The notes beneath the pieces are model-generated. The model was not told the DNA's origin and ran no database searches. It was given only the letters and a program-made list of their open reading frames with translations. From NCBI GenBank assembly GCA_024235715.1, contig JACKLW010000005.1, forward strand, positions 558,001 through 622,000: a DNA stretch of 64,000 nt, written 5' to 3'. A program made the position numbers and the translations under genes. This document shows, in pieces, positions 49,372 to 59,426 of this stretch. The stretch's first letter is position 1. Each line of letters starts with the position of its first letter. The stretch is from Accumulibacter sp. (GTDB taxonomy: Bacteria > Pseudomonadota > Gammaproteobacteria > Burkholderiales > Rhodocyclaceae).

Positions 49372-50447
49372 TCGTCGAACCTCCGCAGCGCAAGACCGCA
49401 GGCAACCATCAGCGACGAGGCATCGGTCAAGAGGCTCTTGGTACGAACCCGATCGGAAAGCAGCATGTTCGCAAATGGATTGGCAATGATGGTGTTTATC
49501 TGGGTTCGGGAAGCAACGACCTCATCGGCGCCCGCGATGACCGCGCAGCCGCCCGCCAGAACGATATGGTTTATCTGGCTGAACTGGGTCGAAGTGAAGA
49601 AGAACTGCAGGGCTCGAGACAGCTCCAGCGCCATCGCCTCGAGAAACGGCCGAAGAAGTTCGGCTTCGTATTGTTCCGGCAGATTGTTGCGGCGCTTTTC
49701 CGCTTCGGCCTCCTCGAAACTCATTCCGAAAAGACGGGCAATATCCTGGGTCAGCTGATTGCCGCCGAACGCCTGCTCACGGACGTAGAGCTGCTGCCCA
49801 TTGCGGAGAACGGTCAGGTTCATGACGTTGGCGCCGACATCTACCAGCGCGACGATCTGTCCCTTGCCACCTTCAGGAAGCTGTTTTTCAATCAGTTCAA
49901 AGGCGGCAAGCACCGCGTAGGACTCGACGTCCAGGACGACTGGTTTGAGACCAGCCGATTCGGCGACGGCAACCCGGTCCTCGACCTTCTCCTTGCGCGA
50001 CGCCGCGATCAGAACTTCGATCTCGTCCGGCGACGACGGCGCTGGCCCGACGACCTGGAAATCGAGGTTAACCTCTTCTAGCGCAAACGGGATGTATTGA
50101 TTGGCCTCCGACTCAACCAGCACTTCCAGTTCTTCTTCCCGCTGCCCGTCGGCAACGATGATCTTCTTGGTGATGACGTGCGACGCTGGCAAAGCAATGG
50201 CAACCTGCCTGGTGACGGTTGCGAGCTTCTTCCATGCGCGCCTCACCGACTCCGCCGCAGCCTCGAGGTTGACGATATTGCCGTCCGAGACGACGTCCCT
50301 CGGCAGGACTTCAATCGCATAACGCTCGACGCGGTAACCGCCCTTCGCATCGCTGGCCAACTCGACCATCTTGACCGACGACGAACTGATATCGAGACCG
50401 ATCAGGGAGCGCGCCTTGGGATTAAAGATCGAAAGATCAAGCTGCAA
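49368..50447 (-). CDS. pilM: Type IV pilus actin-like ATPase PilM
   Basis: A 359-residue cytoplasmic actin-like protein that binds the PilN tail. I chose a TTG at 50447 because GAGGGG lies 7-12 bases before it and the resulting length fits the family (about 354); the ATG at 50477 has no ribosome-binding site and adds 10 residues. Motifs are LIGLDISSSSVKMVEL (phosphate 1), IVALVDVGANVMNLTVL (phosphate 2) and INHIVLAGGCAVIAG (adenosine). It is the first gene of pilMNOPQ and divergent from mrcA. Confidence 0.93.
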   Translation of the reverse strand: MQLDLSIFNPKARSLIGLDISSSSVKMVELASDAKGGYRVERYAIEVLPRDVVSDGNIVNLEAAAESVRRAWKKLATVTRQVAIALPASHVITKKIIVADGQREEELEVLVESEANQYIPFALEEVNLDFQVVGPAPSSPDEIEVLIAASRKEKVEDRVAVAESAGLKPVVLDVESYAVLAAFELIEKQLPEGGKGQIVALVDVGANVMNLTVLRNGQQLYVREQAFGGNQLTQDIARLFGMSFEEAEAEKRRNNLPEQYEAELLRPFLEAMALELSRALQFFFTSTQFSQINHIVLAGGCAVIAGADEVVASRTQINTIIANPFANMLLSDRVRTKSLLTDASSLMVACGLALRRFDE

Positions 50448-50866
50448 ATCGCTACCCCTCGCTAAAAAACCCTTCAATAATTTGTAGTTAGCGTACTTAT
50501 AGATATTTTACTTTAGATGCTAGCAACAAGCCCTCGACGTGTAAAGCAATTTTCGCGGAACGCACAGACAATATGCAAGGTTAGGCCAAGAGTGTAGCGC
50601 AAACCACTAAAACTATTGAATTTCCATGAGGGTCTCACGACCAGACGCCAGCAAGCCGCGAAATATAGCGACAACGGCGAAGGGCACTGATTGCCGTGAG
50701 CTGACCACCTGCGCGTGTCGCGCCAGGCGCGCACGGCACGGCGAGCGCGGCGCCGCCGTCGACGGCCTCGGGCCACAGATGTTGCCGGTAACAAGCAGCG
50801 CGACGGGCGCGCCTTTTCAGGGTGACGCTAATATAATAGCGCGCTCTTCCCTCTCTTACGGACAAC
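50448..50866. promoter_or_regulatory. Divergent promoter region of pilM and mrcA
   Basis: A 419-base region with no gene. It contains an unusually AT-rich stretch (about 50478-50515) just upstream of pilM, fitting a promoter there. A consensus -10 box TATAAT (50832-50837) lies 29 bases before the mrcA start; the -35 is not obvious. Confidence 0.5.
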
Positions 50867-53164
50867 GTGTTGCCACCTGCCCTCCGCTGGGTCCTGTACC
50901 CGATCGTTGTTGTTGTCGGCCTTGCCGCAATAGCTCTCGCCCTGTTGGCCGTGGTCCTGAGCCTGGCCTATCCGAACCTGCCGGCGCTCGAGATACTTAC
51001 CGACTATCGACCCAAGGTGCCCCTGCGGGTGTACACCGCGGACGGCTATCTGATTGGCGAATTCGGCGAAGAACGCCGTGCCGTGGTAAGCATACATGAC
51101 GTTCCCGAGATCATGAAGCAGGCCATCCTGGCTGCAGAAGACGAGCGCTTCTATCAGCATAGTGGCGTGGATACGCTTGGCATCCTGCGCGCAGTGCAGG
51201 CCAATCTGGTCAGCGGCGGCAAACGCCAGGGCGCATCGACGATTACCCAGCAGGTGGCCAAGAACTTCTTTCTTTCATCCGAAAAAACCTACACCCGCAA
51301 ACTCTACGAAGCTCTGCTGTCTTTCAAGATCGAACACAACCTCAGCAAGGACCAGATTCTGGAGTTGTACATCAACCAGATCTTCCTGGGCCAGCGCGCC
51401 TACGGATTTGCCTCTGCGGCCCAGACCTACTTTGGCAAGCCGCTGGCCGACCTGACCATCGCCGAGGCGGCAATGCTCGCCGGACTGCCGAAAGCACCTT
51501 CCGCCGATAATCCGATCGCCAGGCCCAAGCGCGCCCGCATTCGCCAGCAGTACGTACTCAGGAGAATGAACGAGCTGGGATTCATTACCGACGAGCAGTA
51601 CGAGGAAGCCCTCGCGCAGCCATTGATCATCAAACGCGACGTCCGCGAGACGCTGATCCACGCCGGCTACGTCACCGAAATGGCGCGCCAGATAGCAGCC
51701 GAACGCTTCCCCGACGATGTCTATACGCGCGGACTGCGCGTGTTCACGACGATCCTCAGAGCCGATCAGGAAGCTGCCTACAACAGCCTGCGGGAGGGCG
51801 TCCTCGACTATGACCGCCGACACGGATACCGTGGTGCCGAGGCGTACGTAGACATCAGCCAGATAAAATCCGAGCAGGACGAGGCGCTCGAGGACGCACT
51901 GCAGGACTTCGACGACGCCGAAGACCTGCACCCGGCAATCGTCCTCCAGGCGAGCACGAAAGCCATTCGCGCCTACCGGCGCGGCGGCGAAATCGTCACT
52001 CTGGACGGCGAGGGGCTGAAGTTTGCGGGGCGCATGATCGACGACAAGGCACCGGCCAACAAGCGCCTCCGGCGCGGCGCGATCATTCGCGTCCAGACCG
52101 ACGACAAGGACCATTGGCGTATCGTTCAGATGCCGGAGGTGGAAGCAGCATTCCTGGCGGCCGATCCGCGCGACGGCGCGATCCGTGCCCTGGTCGGCGG
52201 CTTTGATTTCAACCGCAACAAGTTCAATCACGCCACCCAGGCATGGCGGCAACCGGGCTCGAGTTTCAAGCCCTTCATCTATTCCGCAGCGCTTGAAAGA
52301 GGCTTCAACCCGGCGTCGGTTGTCAGCGACGAACCAATCAGCTTCCCGGCCACGGTTACCGGCAGCCAGGCCTGGGTACCAAAGAACTATGACGGGAAGT
52401 ACGAGGGTCCGATGCGTGTTCGCCGGGCATTGGCGAGATCGAAGAACATGGTCTCGATCCGCCTTCTGCAAGCGAGCGGCGTACGCTACGTGCAGGACTA
52501 CGTCACGCGTTTTGGTTTTGATGCCGAAAAACATCCGCCATACTTGACCATGGCACTGGGTGCGGGCTCGGTAACCCCCTGGCAGATGGTCGCCGGCTAC
52601 GCCGTGTTCGCCAACGGCGGCTACCGCATCCGGCCCTACATCGTGAGCCAGATCCTGGACGACAAGAATCAGGTGCTGGCGCAGGCGGCGCCGACCACTG
52701 CCGGCGACGAACGATTGCGCGCGATCGACCCGCGCAACGCCTTCCTCATGGACAGCATGATGCGCGACGTGACCATCTATGGTACGGGTGCCCGCGCTTC
52801 GGCGAAGCTCAAGCGCCACGATCTCGCCGGCAAGACCGGAACCACCAACGATCAGGTAGACGCCTGGTTTTGCGGCTACCAGCAGACGGTCGTTGCCTGC
52901 TCGTGGATCGGCTTCGACCAGCCGAAAAACCTGGGGAGACGCGAAACTGGCGGCGCCACGGCGTTGCCGGCCTGGATCAGCTACATGGGCAAGGCGCTGA
53001 AGGACGTTCCCGAGTCATTTCTGCCGACTCCGGACGGACTGGTCTCGCTTGCCGTTCCGGACCGTGGCAAGGGCCCGGCCAGGGAGCTCTTCTACCGTGA
53101 AAACGCGCCGGCCGAAATCGAGCCGGTGTGGCCGGTCGACGACAGCCAGGAAGCGGTGGACTGA
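50867..53164 (+). CDS. mrcA: Penicillin-binding protein 1A (class A, glycosyltransferase/transpeptidase)
   Basis: A 765-residue bifunctional peptidoglycan synthase starting at a GTG. One N-terminal transmembrane helix (about 8-33) is followed by a GT51 domain with EDERFYQHSGVDTLGILRA, GASTITQQVAKN and the EHNLSKDQILELYINQIFLG block. An OB-like linker separates the transpeptidase with active Ser465 (SSFK, 465-468), SKNM and KTGTTN (656-661). It acts in the periplasm. Its position divergent to pilMNOPQ is conserved in many proteobacteria. Confidence 0.96.
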   Translation: MLPPALRWVLYPIVVVVGLAAIALALLAVVLSLAYPNLPALEILTDYRPKVPLRVYTADGYLIGEFGEERRAVVSIHDVPEIMKQAILAAEDERFYQHSGVDTLGILRAVQANLVSGGKRQGASTITQQVAKNFFLSSEKTYTRKLYEALLSFKIEHNLSKDQILELYINQIFLGQRAYGFASAAQTYFGKPLADLTIAEAAMLAGLPKAPSADNPIARPKRARIRQQYVLRRMNELGFITDEQYEEALAQPLIIKRDVRETLIHAGYVTEMARQIAAERFPDDVYTRGLRVFTTILRADQEAAYNSLREGVLDYDRRHGYRGAEAYVDISQIKSEQDEALEDALQDFDDAEDLHPAIVLQASTKAIRAYRRGGEIVTLDGEGLKFAGRMIDDKAPANKRLRRGAIIRVQTDDKDHWRIVQMPEVEAAFLAADPRDGAIRALVGGFDFNRNKFNHATQAWRQPGSSFKPFIYSAALERGFNPASVVSDEPISFPATVTGSQAWVPKNYDGKYEGPMRVRRALARSKNMVSIRLLQASGVRYVQDYVTRFGFDAEKHPPYLTMALGAGSVTPWQMVAGYAVFANGGYRIRPYIVSQILDDKNQVLAQAAPTTAGDERLRAIDPRNAFLMDSMMRDVTIYGTGARASAKLKRHDLAGKTGTTNDQVDAWFCGYQQTVVACSWIGFDQPKNLGRRETGGATALPAWISYMGKALKDVPESFLPTPDGLVSLAVPDRGKGPARELFYRENAPAEIEPVWPVDDSQEAVD

Positions 53165-53257
53165 ACGTGCCGGCCGGGCGTACGCACTCGTGGCGACGCC
53201 CGTCGCCGGTCGACGCTGATCCGCCGCATCCCCCTGCCCGGGCCTGATCAGGACAGC

Positions 53258-55129
53258 ATGCTAAACTCCGCCATCAGAGTTCCCGCGGCAGCCCGCCACA
53301 GAATGTCATCCGCAAGCAAGCCCACCGTTTCCTCATTGCGAATCTATTTTCGGCTGCTCGGTTATCTGCGGCCCTTCCTCGGGATGTTCGCGGTCAGCCT
53401 GCTTGGCTACATGATTTTCGCCTCGTCACAACCGATGATGGCGGGAATTCTCAAGTACTTCGTCGATGAGCTGAACGAGCCGAGCAGCGTTTCACGGCAG
53501 GCGAATGCGCTGACCGGCGACATCGAACTGGTCTACGGCGTACCGCTGCTGCTGATCGTGGTCGTCACCTGGCAGGGAATCGGCTCGTTTCTCGGCAACT
53601 ACTATCTGGCAAGGGTTGCCCTGGGCCTGATCAACGATCTCAGGCGCGCGCTCTTCGACAGCCTGCTGCGCCTCCCCAATGGCTATTTCGACCAGCAGAA
53701 CAGCGGCCATCTGATCTCGCGCATCACCTATGACGTGACCATGGTCACCGGTGCAGCGACCGACGCGATCAAGGTGGTCATCCGCGAGGGACTGACCGTC
53801 GTCTTCCTGTTCGGCTACCTGCTGTGGATGAACTGGCGTCTGACCCTGATAATGGTCGCCATACTACCGGTCATAGGCGTCATGGTTACCCGCGCCAGCC
53901 GCAAGTTTCGTCGACAGAGCCTGAAGATACAGGCGACCATGGGCGACCTGACGCACGTTGCATCAGAAACCATCCAGGGCTATCGGGTGGTACGCAGCTT
54001 TGGCGGCGAGAGCTACGAGTCGACCCGCTTCCGGGCGGCCAGCGAAGACAACACGGCCAAACAGCTGCGCATGGTGAAGACCACCGCCACCTACACGCCG
54101 GCGCTGCAGTTCGTCACCTTCACCGCCATGGCTGCGCTGCTCGCACTGGTATTGCTGTTGCGCGGCGATGCCTCTGCAGGCGACCTCGTCGCCTACATTA
54201 CTGCTGCCGGAATGCTGCCCAAACCGATCCGCCAGCTGTCCGAAGTCAGCTCGACGATCCAGAAGGGTCTGGCAGGTGCGGAAAGCATCTTCGCCCAACT
54301 CGACGAGGCCCAGGAACCCGATCACGGCACTGTCGAAAAGGATCGGGTCACTGGCCGCTTGCAGGTCGAAGGCCTCTCCTTCACCTATCCGGGCAGCAGT
54401 CAGCGCGTCCTCGACGAGGTCAGCTTCTCGGTCGAGCCCGGACAGATGGTCGCCCTGGTCGGCCGCTCCGGCAGCGGAAAATCGACGCTGGCGAACCTCA
54501 TTCCGCGCTTCTACAACCACGACGCGGGCCAGATCCTGATCGACGGTATCGATGTCGAGAACTTCACGCTACGCAACCTGCGCCGCCATCTGGCGCTGGT
54601 CACGCAGCAGGTGGTGTTGTTCAACGATACCATCGCCAGCAACATCGCCTATGGGGACCTGTCGACCACACCACGCGAAGCGATCGAGCAGGCGGCCGAA
54701 GCCGCCTTTGCACGGGAGTTCATCGACCGCCTGCCCGAGGGCTTCGACACCATGGTTGGAGAAAACGGCGTGATGCTGTCAGGCGGGCAACGGCAGCGCC
54801 TGGCGATTGCGCGCGCGCTGCTCAAGGACGCGCCAATCCTGATTCTCGACGAAGCGACATCAGCGCTCGACAGCGAGTCGGAACGCCACATCCACAGCGC
54901 CCTCGACCAGGTGATGAGCGGCCGCACGACGCTGGTCATCGCGCACCGCCTGTCAACCGTCGAGAAGGCCGACCTGATCCTGGTCATGGAACAGGGACGT
55001 ATCGTCGAACGTGGCAGCCACGCCGAGCTGCTCGCCGCCAATGGCCACTATGCGCGCCTGCACGCACTGCAGTTCAGCGAAGCAAGGACTACTGAGGGCG
55101 AAAGCCCTCCGCGCACCGGCACAGACTGA
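53258..55129 (+). CDS. msbA: Lipid A/phospholipid flippase MsbA
   Basis: A 623-residue ABC half-transporter (608 if the ATG at 53303 is used; AGGA before 53258 favours the longer form) that flips lipid A-core across the inner membrane as a homodimer. Six transmembrane helices lie within about 30-325. The nucleotide domain has Walker A GRSGSGKST, signature LSGGQRQRLA, Walker B ILILDEATSALD and the H-loop IAHRLS. Its neighbours are LPS core and lipid A acylation genes on the opposite strand, supporting this substrate. Confidence 0.95.
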   Translation: MLNSAIRVPAAARHRMSSASKPTVSSLRIYFRLLGYLRPFLGMFAVSLLGYMIFASSQPMMAGILKYFVDELNEPSSVSRQANALTGDIELVYGVPLLLIVVVTWQGIGSFLGNYYLARVALGLINDLRRALFDSLLRLPNGYFDQQNSGHLISRITYDVTMVTGAATDAIKVVIREGLTVVFLFGYLLWMNWRLTLIMVAILPVIGVMVTRASRKFRRQSLKIQATMGDLTHVASETIQGYRVVRSFGGESYESTRFRAASEDNTAKQLRMVKTTATYTPALQFVTFTAMAALLALVLLLRGDASAGDLVAYITAAGMLPKPIRQLSEVSSTIQKGLAGAESIFAQLDEAQEPDHGTVEKDRVTGRLQVEGLSFTYPGSSQRVLDEVSFSVEPGQMVALVGRSGSGKSTLANLIPRFYNHDAGQILIDGIDVENFTLRNLRRHLALVTQQVVLFNDTIASNIAYGDLSTTPREAIEQAAEAAFAREFIDRLPEGFDTMVGENGVMLSGGQRQRLAIARALLKDAPILILDEATSALDSESERHIHSALDQVMSGRTTLVIAHRLSTVEKADLILVMEQGRIVERGSHAELLAANGHYARLHALQFSEARTTEGESPPRTGTD

Positions 55130-55187
55130 ACGCTCCCCTCTGCGAGGGAGGCTACCGACATGCGCCAGTCGCGCGGGCAGTCCGGCT

Positions 55188-56630
55188 TCAAGCCGCCGGC
55201 AGGTGCTCGTCGAGCCAGCGCTGCAGACCACAGCCGGGCGGCCAGTTGCGCAACAGGCGGGCGCGATCACGGCGCCAGGCGCGCGCATGCGCGGCCGCCG
55301 AACGATGCTGGACGACCGTATCCAGATCGATGAGCAGCACCCGCTCACCATCCCAAAGCAGATTGGTCGCCTTGAGGTCACCGTGGCTTATGCGCTGCTG
55401 GCACAAGGACTCGAACAGGCTGCACAAGGCCCTCGCCACTTCCCCCGCCGGCGCGCGATCGGCGGGCAGGTGGTTGAGCAGATTCGGGCCGGGGCAATAC
55501 TCGCTGACCAGCCAGGCCCGCCGGCGTAGCGGCCCGATACGCTCCTCGATCAGCGCCAGGGGTGCCGGCGTGGGGATGCCGAAGAACAACAGCCGATGCG
55601 CCGCTCGCCACGAATGCCAGGCGCGGCTGGGACGCCACAGGCGCCCCAGGGCGTGCCGCAAACCCTTCAGGTTGTAGCGCTTGATCACCAGCTGCCGTTC
55701 GTTCACGGCGCTGCGAGCGACCGTGCAGGTGCCACCATCCTTGAGGACACGGCCGTGACGGATCGCCTCATCCGGCGCCACCAGCAAGCTTGCCAGCTGG
55801 GCGGCATCCAGGCGGCGCACGGCGGTGAAGCGTGTAGCCGTATGCTCGACCGCGAACAACGTGCACTCACGCACGGTCTTGGCCAGAAAGTCACCCACGC
55901 GCCAGGCTCTCACACGCGCGATGTGCTGTCTCAGGAGGTTGTGCTCCGGTGTCTGCCGACCTGCTCCGTAGGCAGGAAGTAGCACCTCCAGCTGCGCATC
56001 CCATGCCGGCGGCAACTGCGCCAGCAGGACGGCCAGATTGGCGCAGGCCTGCGCCGGCGCCAGCGCCTGTCCCCGGCTGAGCACCCTTACCGCATCACCG
56101 TCGATGACCAGCAGGCGGCCGTCATGACGCAGGAAGTTGCCGAGGTGCAGATCATCCTGCACCAATCCTGCGCTGTGCAGGCGTCGGAGCATGCTCAGCG
56201 CGGGTGCCAGGACAGCCAGCGCCTCGCCATCCCCTGCTGGCAGCCCGGCCACCCGCGCCCAGGACTCGGCGAGGCTCTCCGCCGGGTCGAGAAAAACCGT
56301 CAGCAGCGCGTAACCGCCGCCGGCCATGGCCATGGCGACGACCATCTCGGGGGTCGGCACCGCCGCCGCACGCAGAGCTTCGAGGCCGCCCAGTTCCTGC
56401 CGCCAGTGCTTCCTGCTGCGGCGCCCGACGAAGAGCTTGGCCAGTACCCGGCGGCCATCGAATTCCGCTTCACCGACCAGCCGCTTGCCCGGCAGCACGC
56501 GCAACAACCGCCGCATGCACAACTGGCGGCCATCGGCGAGGTGGACGCGAAATGGTAGTGGTGGATGACGACCGGCGGCACGCAGCTCTTGCGCATCGCT
56601 CAATTCGGCAACGCTCATCGTCGCGCCCAT
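55188..56630 (-). CDS. Two-domain LPS-kinase-like protein (tandem kinase folds)
   Basis: A 480-residue cytoplasmic protein with two consecutive kinase-like folds. The N-terminal fold has the catalytic loop LVQDDLHLGNFLRHDGRLL followed by VIDGD (metal Asp). The C-terminal fold has ISHGDLKATNLLWDGERVL followed by LIDLD. Both keep D-x4-N and a downstream Asp, so both may be active. Starts at 56630 and 56618 are equally plausible. The second fold resembles Kdo/heptose kinases of the lipopolysaccharide kinase family. It is the last gene of the waaG-waaP-kinase block, 34 bases after the preceding kinase. Its sugar substrates are unknown. Confidence 0.8.
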   Translation of the reverse strand: MGATMSVAELSDAQELRAAGRHPPLPFRVHLADGRQLCMRRLLRVLPGKRLVGEAEFDGRRVLAKLFVGRRSRKHWRQELGGLEALRAAAVPTPEMVVAMAMAGGGYALLTVFLDPAESLAESWARVAGLPAGDGEALAVLAPALSMLRRLHSAGLVQDDLHLGNFLRHDGRLLVIDGDAVRVLSRGQALAPAQACANLAVLLAQLPPAWDAQLEVLLPAYGAGRQTPEHNLLRQHIARVRAWRVGDFLAKTVRECTLFAVEHTATRFTAVRRLDAAQLASLLVAPDEAIRHGRVLKDGGTCTVARSAVNERQLVIKRYNLKGLRHALGRLWRPSRAWHSWRAAHRLLFFGIPTPAPLALIEERIGPLRRRAWLVSEYCPGPNLLNHLPADRAPAGEVARALCSLFESLCQQRISHGDLKATNLLWDGERVLLIDLDTVVQHRSAAAHARAWRRDRARLLRNWPPGCGLQRWLDEHLPAA

Positions 56631-56664
56631 CAGGGCCGGCGCGCGCCGGTCGCGCGCGCGATGT

Positions 56665-57432
56665 TCAGTCGCGGCCATGGAAGAAGCCGACGATCTTGCG
56701 GATCCGCTTGCGGTCGCCTTCGGTCGCGCGCGCATGCTGCGCGTAATCGAGATAGAAACGCAGACGCTGGCTGCGTGACAGGTTTTTCCTGGCCAGCTTG
56801 TCCAGGCAAGCCAGGTCCTTGACGATGCGGTAGTCGAGAACCGCGCCACGGTAGTAGCCACCGCTCGGGCAATCGATCAGGTAAACGGTCGGTGAGGACT
56901 CGCCATCGACCAGGAGGTTGCGCCATTTCAGATCGTTGTGCGCAAACCCGGCGCCGTGCAGCGTGCGCGCGATGGCGGCGGTCTGCCGCGACACCTGCGT
57001 CAGCCAGCCGCGTTCCCCGAGCCGCGGGTCCCTGCTGCCAGCGATGCGCGCAAGATCCATCGTATCGGGAATTTCCTCGGTTACCAGCGCGCCACGGACA
57101 AAGCCGCCAAAGCGACGCTCGAGGCCGTAGGCGACCAGCGTCGCAGTCGGGATACCCCAGGCGCGAAAAGCCAGCAGGTTGCACCATTCAGCGCGCACCC
57201 GCGGTGGCCCCAGCCAGCGCCGCAGGCCGAACCAGCGGCGGCGCATGTTCTTGCCACTGCCGCTATAGCGTTTGACGTAGTAGCGCTTGTCGCCAACGCT
57301 CACACGCAGCACGCGACACAGCGAATCGTGGGCGATCAACTCGCCATCGAGCAAGAATACGCGGTCGATGCTGGCGAAAACGCTGGCCGCCTGGTTTGCT
57401 GCGTGCTGCGGATTCACCCACCAGTTTCTCAT
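56665..57432 (-). CDS. Lipopolysaccharide kinase family protein (WaaP/KdkA-like)
   Basis: A 255-residue kinase-like protein. The ATP-site lysine is probably in RYYVKRYSGSGK; GALVTEEIPDTMDL forms the hinge. The catalytic loop is FAHNDLKWRNLLVD and the metal Asp lies in YLIDCPSGG. It overlaps the upstream waaP-type gene by 4 bases. It is likely to phosphorylate an inner-core sugar of LPS (Kdo or heptose); the position cannot be told from sequence. Confidence 0.85.
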   Translation of the reverse strand: MRNWWVNPQHAANQAASVFASIDRVFLLDGELIAHDSLCRVLRVSVGDKRYYVKRYSGSGKNMRRRWFGLRRWLGPPRVRAEWCNLLAFRAWGIPTATLVAYGLERRFGGFVRGALVTEEIPDTMDLARIAGSRDPRLGERGWLTQVSRQTAAIARTLHGAGFAHNDLKWRNLLVDGESSPTVYLIDCPSGGYYRGAVLDYRIVKDLACLDKLARKNLSRSQRLRFYLDYAQHARATEGDRKRIRKIVGFFHGRD

Positions 57433-58253
57433 GTCATTTCCCCGGCAGCGACCTTGCGTGCAAAGCGCAACTGCAGACGGCGGGTTTCACTGGCGAGGTG
57501 GGAAAGCAGTGCTGCCTCTTCGCGCAAGGTGCGCCGCAACGGGCCGGCGAAGTAGGCGCCCAGAAAGCGCAGCAGGTCGCGCCGCGTCAGGCCAATACCA
57601 AGTGCCGAAAAATACAGTGCCGCCAGATCCTTGTCACGCCAGCGCCGCGGCAGCTTCGCCCTCAGCTGCGCACGGTGCAGGTCGATCAGCGACAGGCGGA
57701 AGCGATCGGCGGTCGGCGCCGGGTCGAGGTGCAGGAGAAAATGGCAGATGTACAAGTCCCGATGGTTGACTCCCGCAAGATGCATCTTTCGCGCCATATC
57801 GGCGACACGCCTGATCAGCGCGTGTTTCAGGCGGACGGCGGGCGGATGCTTCGCCCAGGCCAGACAATAGTCCTCGAGACTGACGGTTGGGGCCAGTTCC
57901 TCGGTGACGATGAACGAGTGCTGCCGGCCGGGATTGCTGCCCCGCAAACCGAAAGCGACGGCGCGCATGCTGTCCACACCGATTTCGCTCAGCCGTCGGA
58001 TTGCCCGCCATTCGTTCTCCGCGCCAAGCACCGGCAGGCGCAGCGAAAGAAGGTTCTTGATGATCTCCGCCCAACCGACACCGCGATGAATCTTGACGAA
58101 GTAGCCGCGTCCGGCGACTTCGGTACGCAAGGTGCGGCGCCCTTCGAGTTCGCGAAAGACCTCGCCCTCGAGCGCCTCGACGGCGGCGAAGGGATCCTGT
58201 CCCGCCCACAACGCGCGAAAGGGCTCGTCCAGAAAAAGCACGCCGCCGCTCAT
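57429..58253 (-). CDS. rfaP: LPS core heptose kinase RfaP/WaaP
   Basis: A 274-residue kinase expected to phosphorylate heptose I of the LPS inner core, which strengthens the outer membrane. It starts MSGGVLFLDEPFRALWAGQDPF. GYFVKIHRGVGWAEIIKNLL carries the ATP lysine and FIVTEELAPTVSLEDY the hinge. The family-specific catalytic loop is HRDLYICHFLLH, with LSLIDLHRAQLR following. The length fits WaaP. It overlaps waaG by 4 bases and the next kinase by 4. Confidence 0.93.
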   Translation of the reverse strand: MSGGVLFLDEPFRALWAGQDPFAAVEALEGEVFRELEGRRTLRTEVAGRGYFVKIHRGVGWAEIIKNLLSLRLPVLGAENEWRAIRRLSEIGVDSMRAVAFGLRGSNPGRQHSFIVTEELAPTVSLEDYCLAWAKHPPAVRLKHALIRRVADMARKMHLAGVNHRDLYICHFLLHLDPAPTADRFRLSLIDLHRAQLRAKLPRRWRDKDLAALYFSALGIGLTRRDLLRFLGAYFAGPLRRTLREEAALLSHLASETRRLQLRFARKVAAGEMT

Positions 58254-59371
58254 GCCGCATCTCTCAGGATCACGTCGGCTGCGCGTTCGGCATTGCTGTA
58301 GATGTCGGCATGCTCGGCGTAGGCCAGAGCCCGACGATGCCAGTCTTGACGTGCCGGCGCATCGCTCAGCATCCGTGCCAGCCGCTGATCGAGAGCAGCC
58401 TGTTCGAACGGCTCGGGAACGACCAGACCGGCGCCGGCATCGCTGATGTAATGCGCATAGCCGCAGACGGCCGTGGTCAGCACCGGCAGGCCGGCGACCA
58501 GCGCCTCGAGCAAGACGGTGCCGGTATTTTCGTTATAGGCCGGGTGAATCAACAGATCGGCGCCGAGCAGAAAGCGCAGGATGTCGCTGCGTCCGCGCAG
58601 AAGGCTGACCCGATCGCCCAGTCCCAGCGCTCGTGCCTGAGCGCGAAACGGTTTCGGGTCGTCGTCGCCAATGGCGATCAGCCGGCAACGGCTGCGCAGG
58701 GTCACCGGCAGCGCGGCGAACGCTTTCAGGCTGCGGTCCAGGCCCTTGGTCTTGAACCCCGAGCCGATCTGGAGCAGCAGCAGTTCGTCTTCGGCCAGCG
58801 CGAACTCGCGACGGAAGGCCGTGCGGACCTGGGGCGCATCCGCCGGCGCACGCCGGTCGAGCGCAATTCCGGGCGGCAGCAGATGAAAGCGCTCGTCCGG
58901 CGTCGCATAGTACTTCTGGAACAGCGGCCCCTGCAGCGGTGAGATCATCAGGATTTCCGTGCTCGCGCGAGCGTCGAAAACGGCACGTTCGTAGGCCGCA
59001 AAGTGGCGGTAGCGTCCGGACAGCCGATACAGCGCACCACGCAGCGTGCGTGCCTTGTCTTCGAAGCACGGATCGGCGGCGAAATAGACGTCCAGGCCGG
59101 GCATCTTGTTGAAACCGACGACCCTGTCGGCCGGCCGCCTCGCCAGATCCTCGCCAACCCAGCGGCTGAACTTCGCGTAGCGGCGCTGGTTGGTCAGCGC
59201 GCGAACCGGCACCAACACCACCTCGAATCCCGCCGGAACATCGCCACGCCATTCGAGCGTGTACACGCGCAGCGCGTGACCACGCGCCTGGCAGGCCAGC
59301 GCAATGCGCAGAAAGTCACGCTGCAGACCACCGAAAGGGAAGTACTTGTACAAACAGAAAGCAATCTGCAT
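58250..59371 (-). CDS. waaG: LPS core glucosyltransferase I WaaG (GT4 family)
   Basis: A 373-residue glycosyltransferase adding the first outer-core hexose to heptose II. The ATG at 59371 begins MQIAFCLYKYFPFGGLQRDF, the WaaG hallmark. LLLLQIGSGFKTKGLDRSL (nucleotide-sugar pocket) and HPAYNENTGTVLLEALVAGL (GT4 E-x7-E) follow. The length equals the E. coli enzyme. A longer frame upstream reads as shadow. It lies 55 bases after the acyltransferase gene. Confidence 0.94.
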   Translation of the reverse strand: MQIAFCLYKYFPFGGLQRDFLRIALACQARGHALRVYTLEWRGDVPAGFEVVLVPVRALTNQRRYAKFSRWVGEDLARRPADRVVGFNKMPGLDVYFAADPCFEDKARTLRGALYRLSGRYRHFAAYERAVFDARASTEILMISPLQGPLFQKYYATPDERFHLLPPGIALDRRAPADAPQVRTAFRREFALAEDELLLLQIGSGFKTKGLDRSLKAFAALPVTLRSRCRLIAIGDDDPKPFRAQARALGLGDRVSLLRGRSDILRFLLGADLLIHPAYNENTGTVLLEALVAGLPVLTTAVCGYAHYISDAGAGLVVPEPFEQAALDQRLARMLSDAPARQDWHRRALAYAEHADIYSNAERAADVILRDAA

Positions 59372-59426
59372 CAAGAGCTTCCCGCGCGCATCGCAAATCG
59401 CGGCGTGCAGCTGGGCGGAGAAGCGA

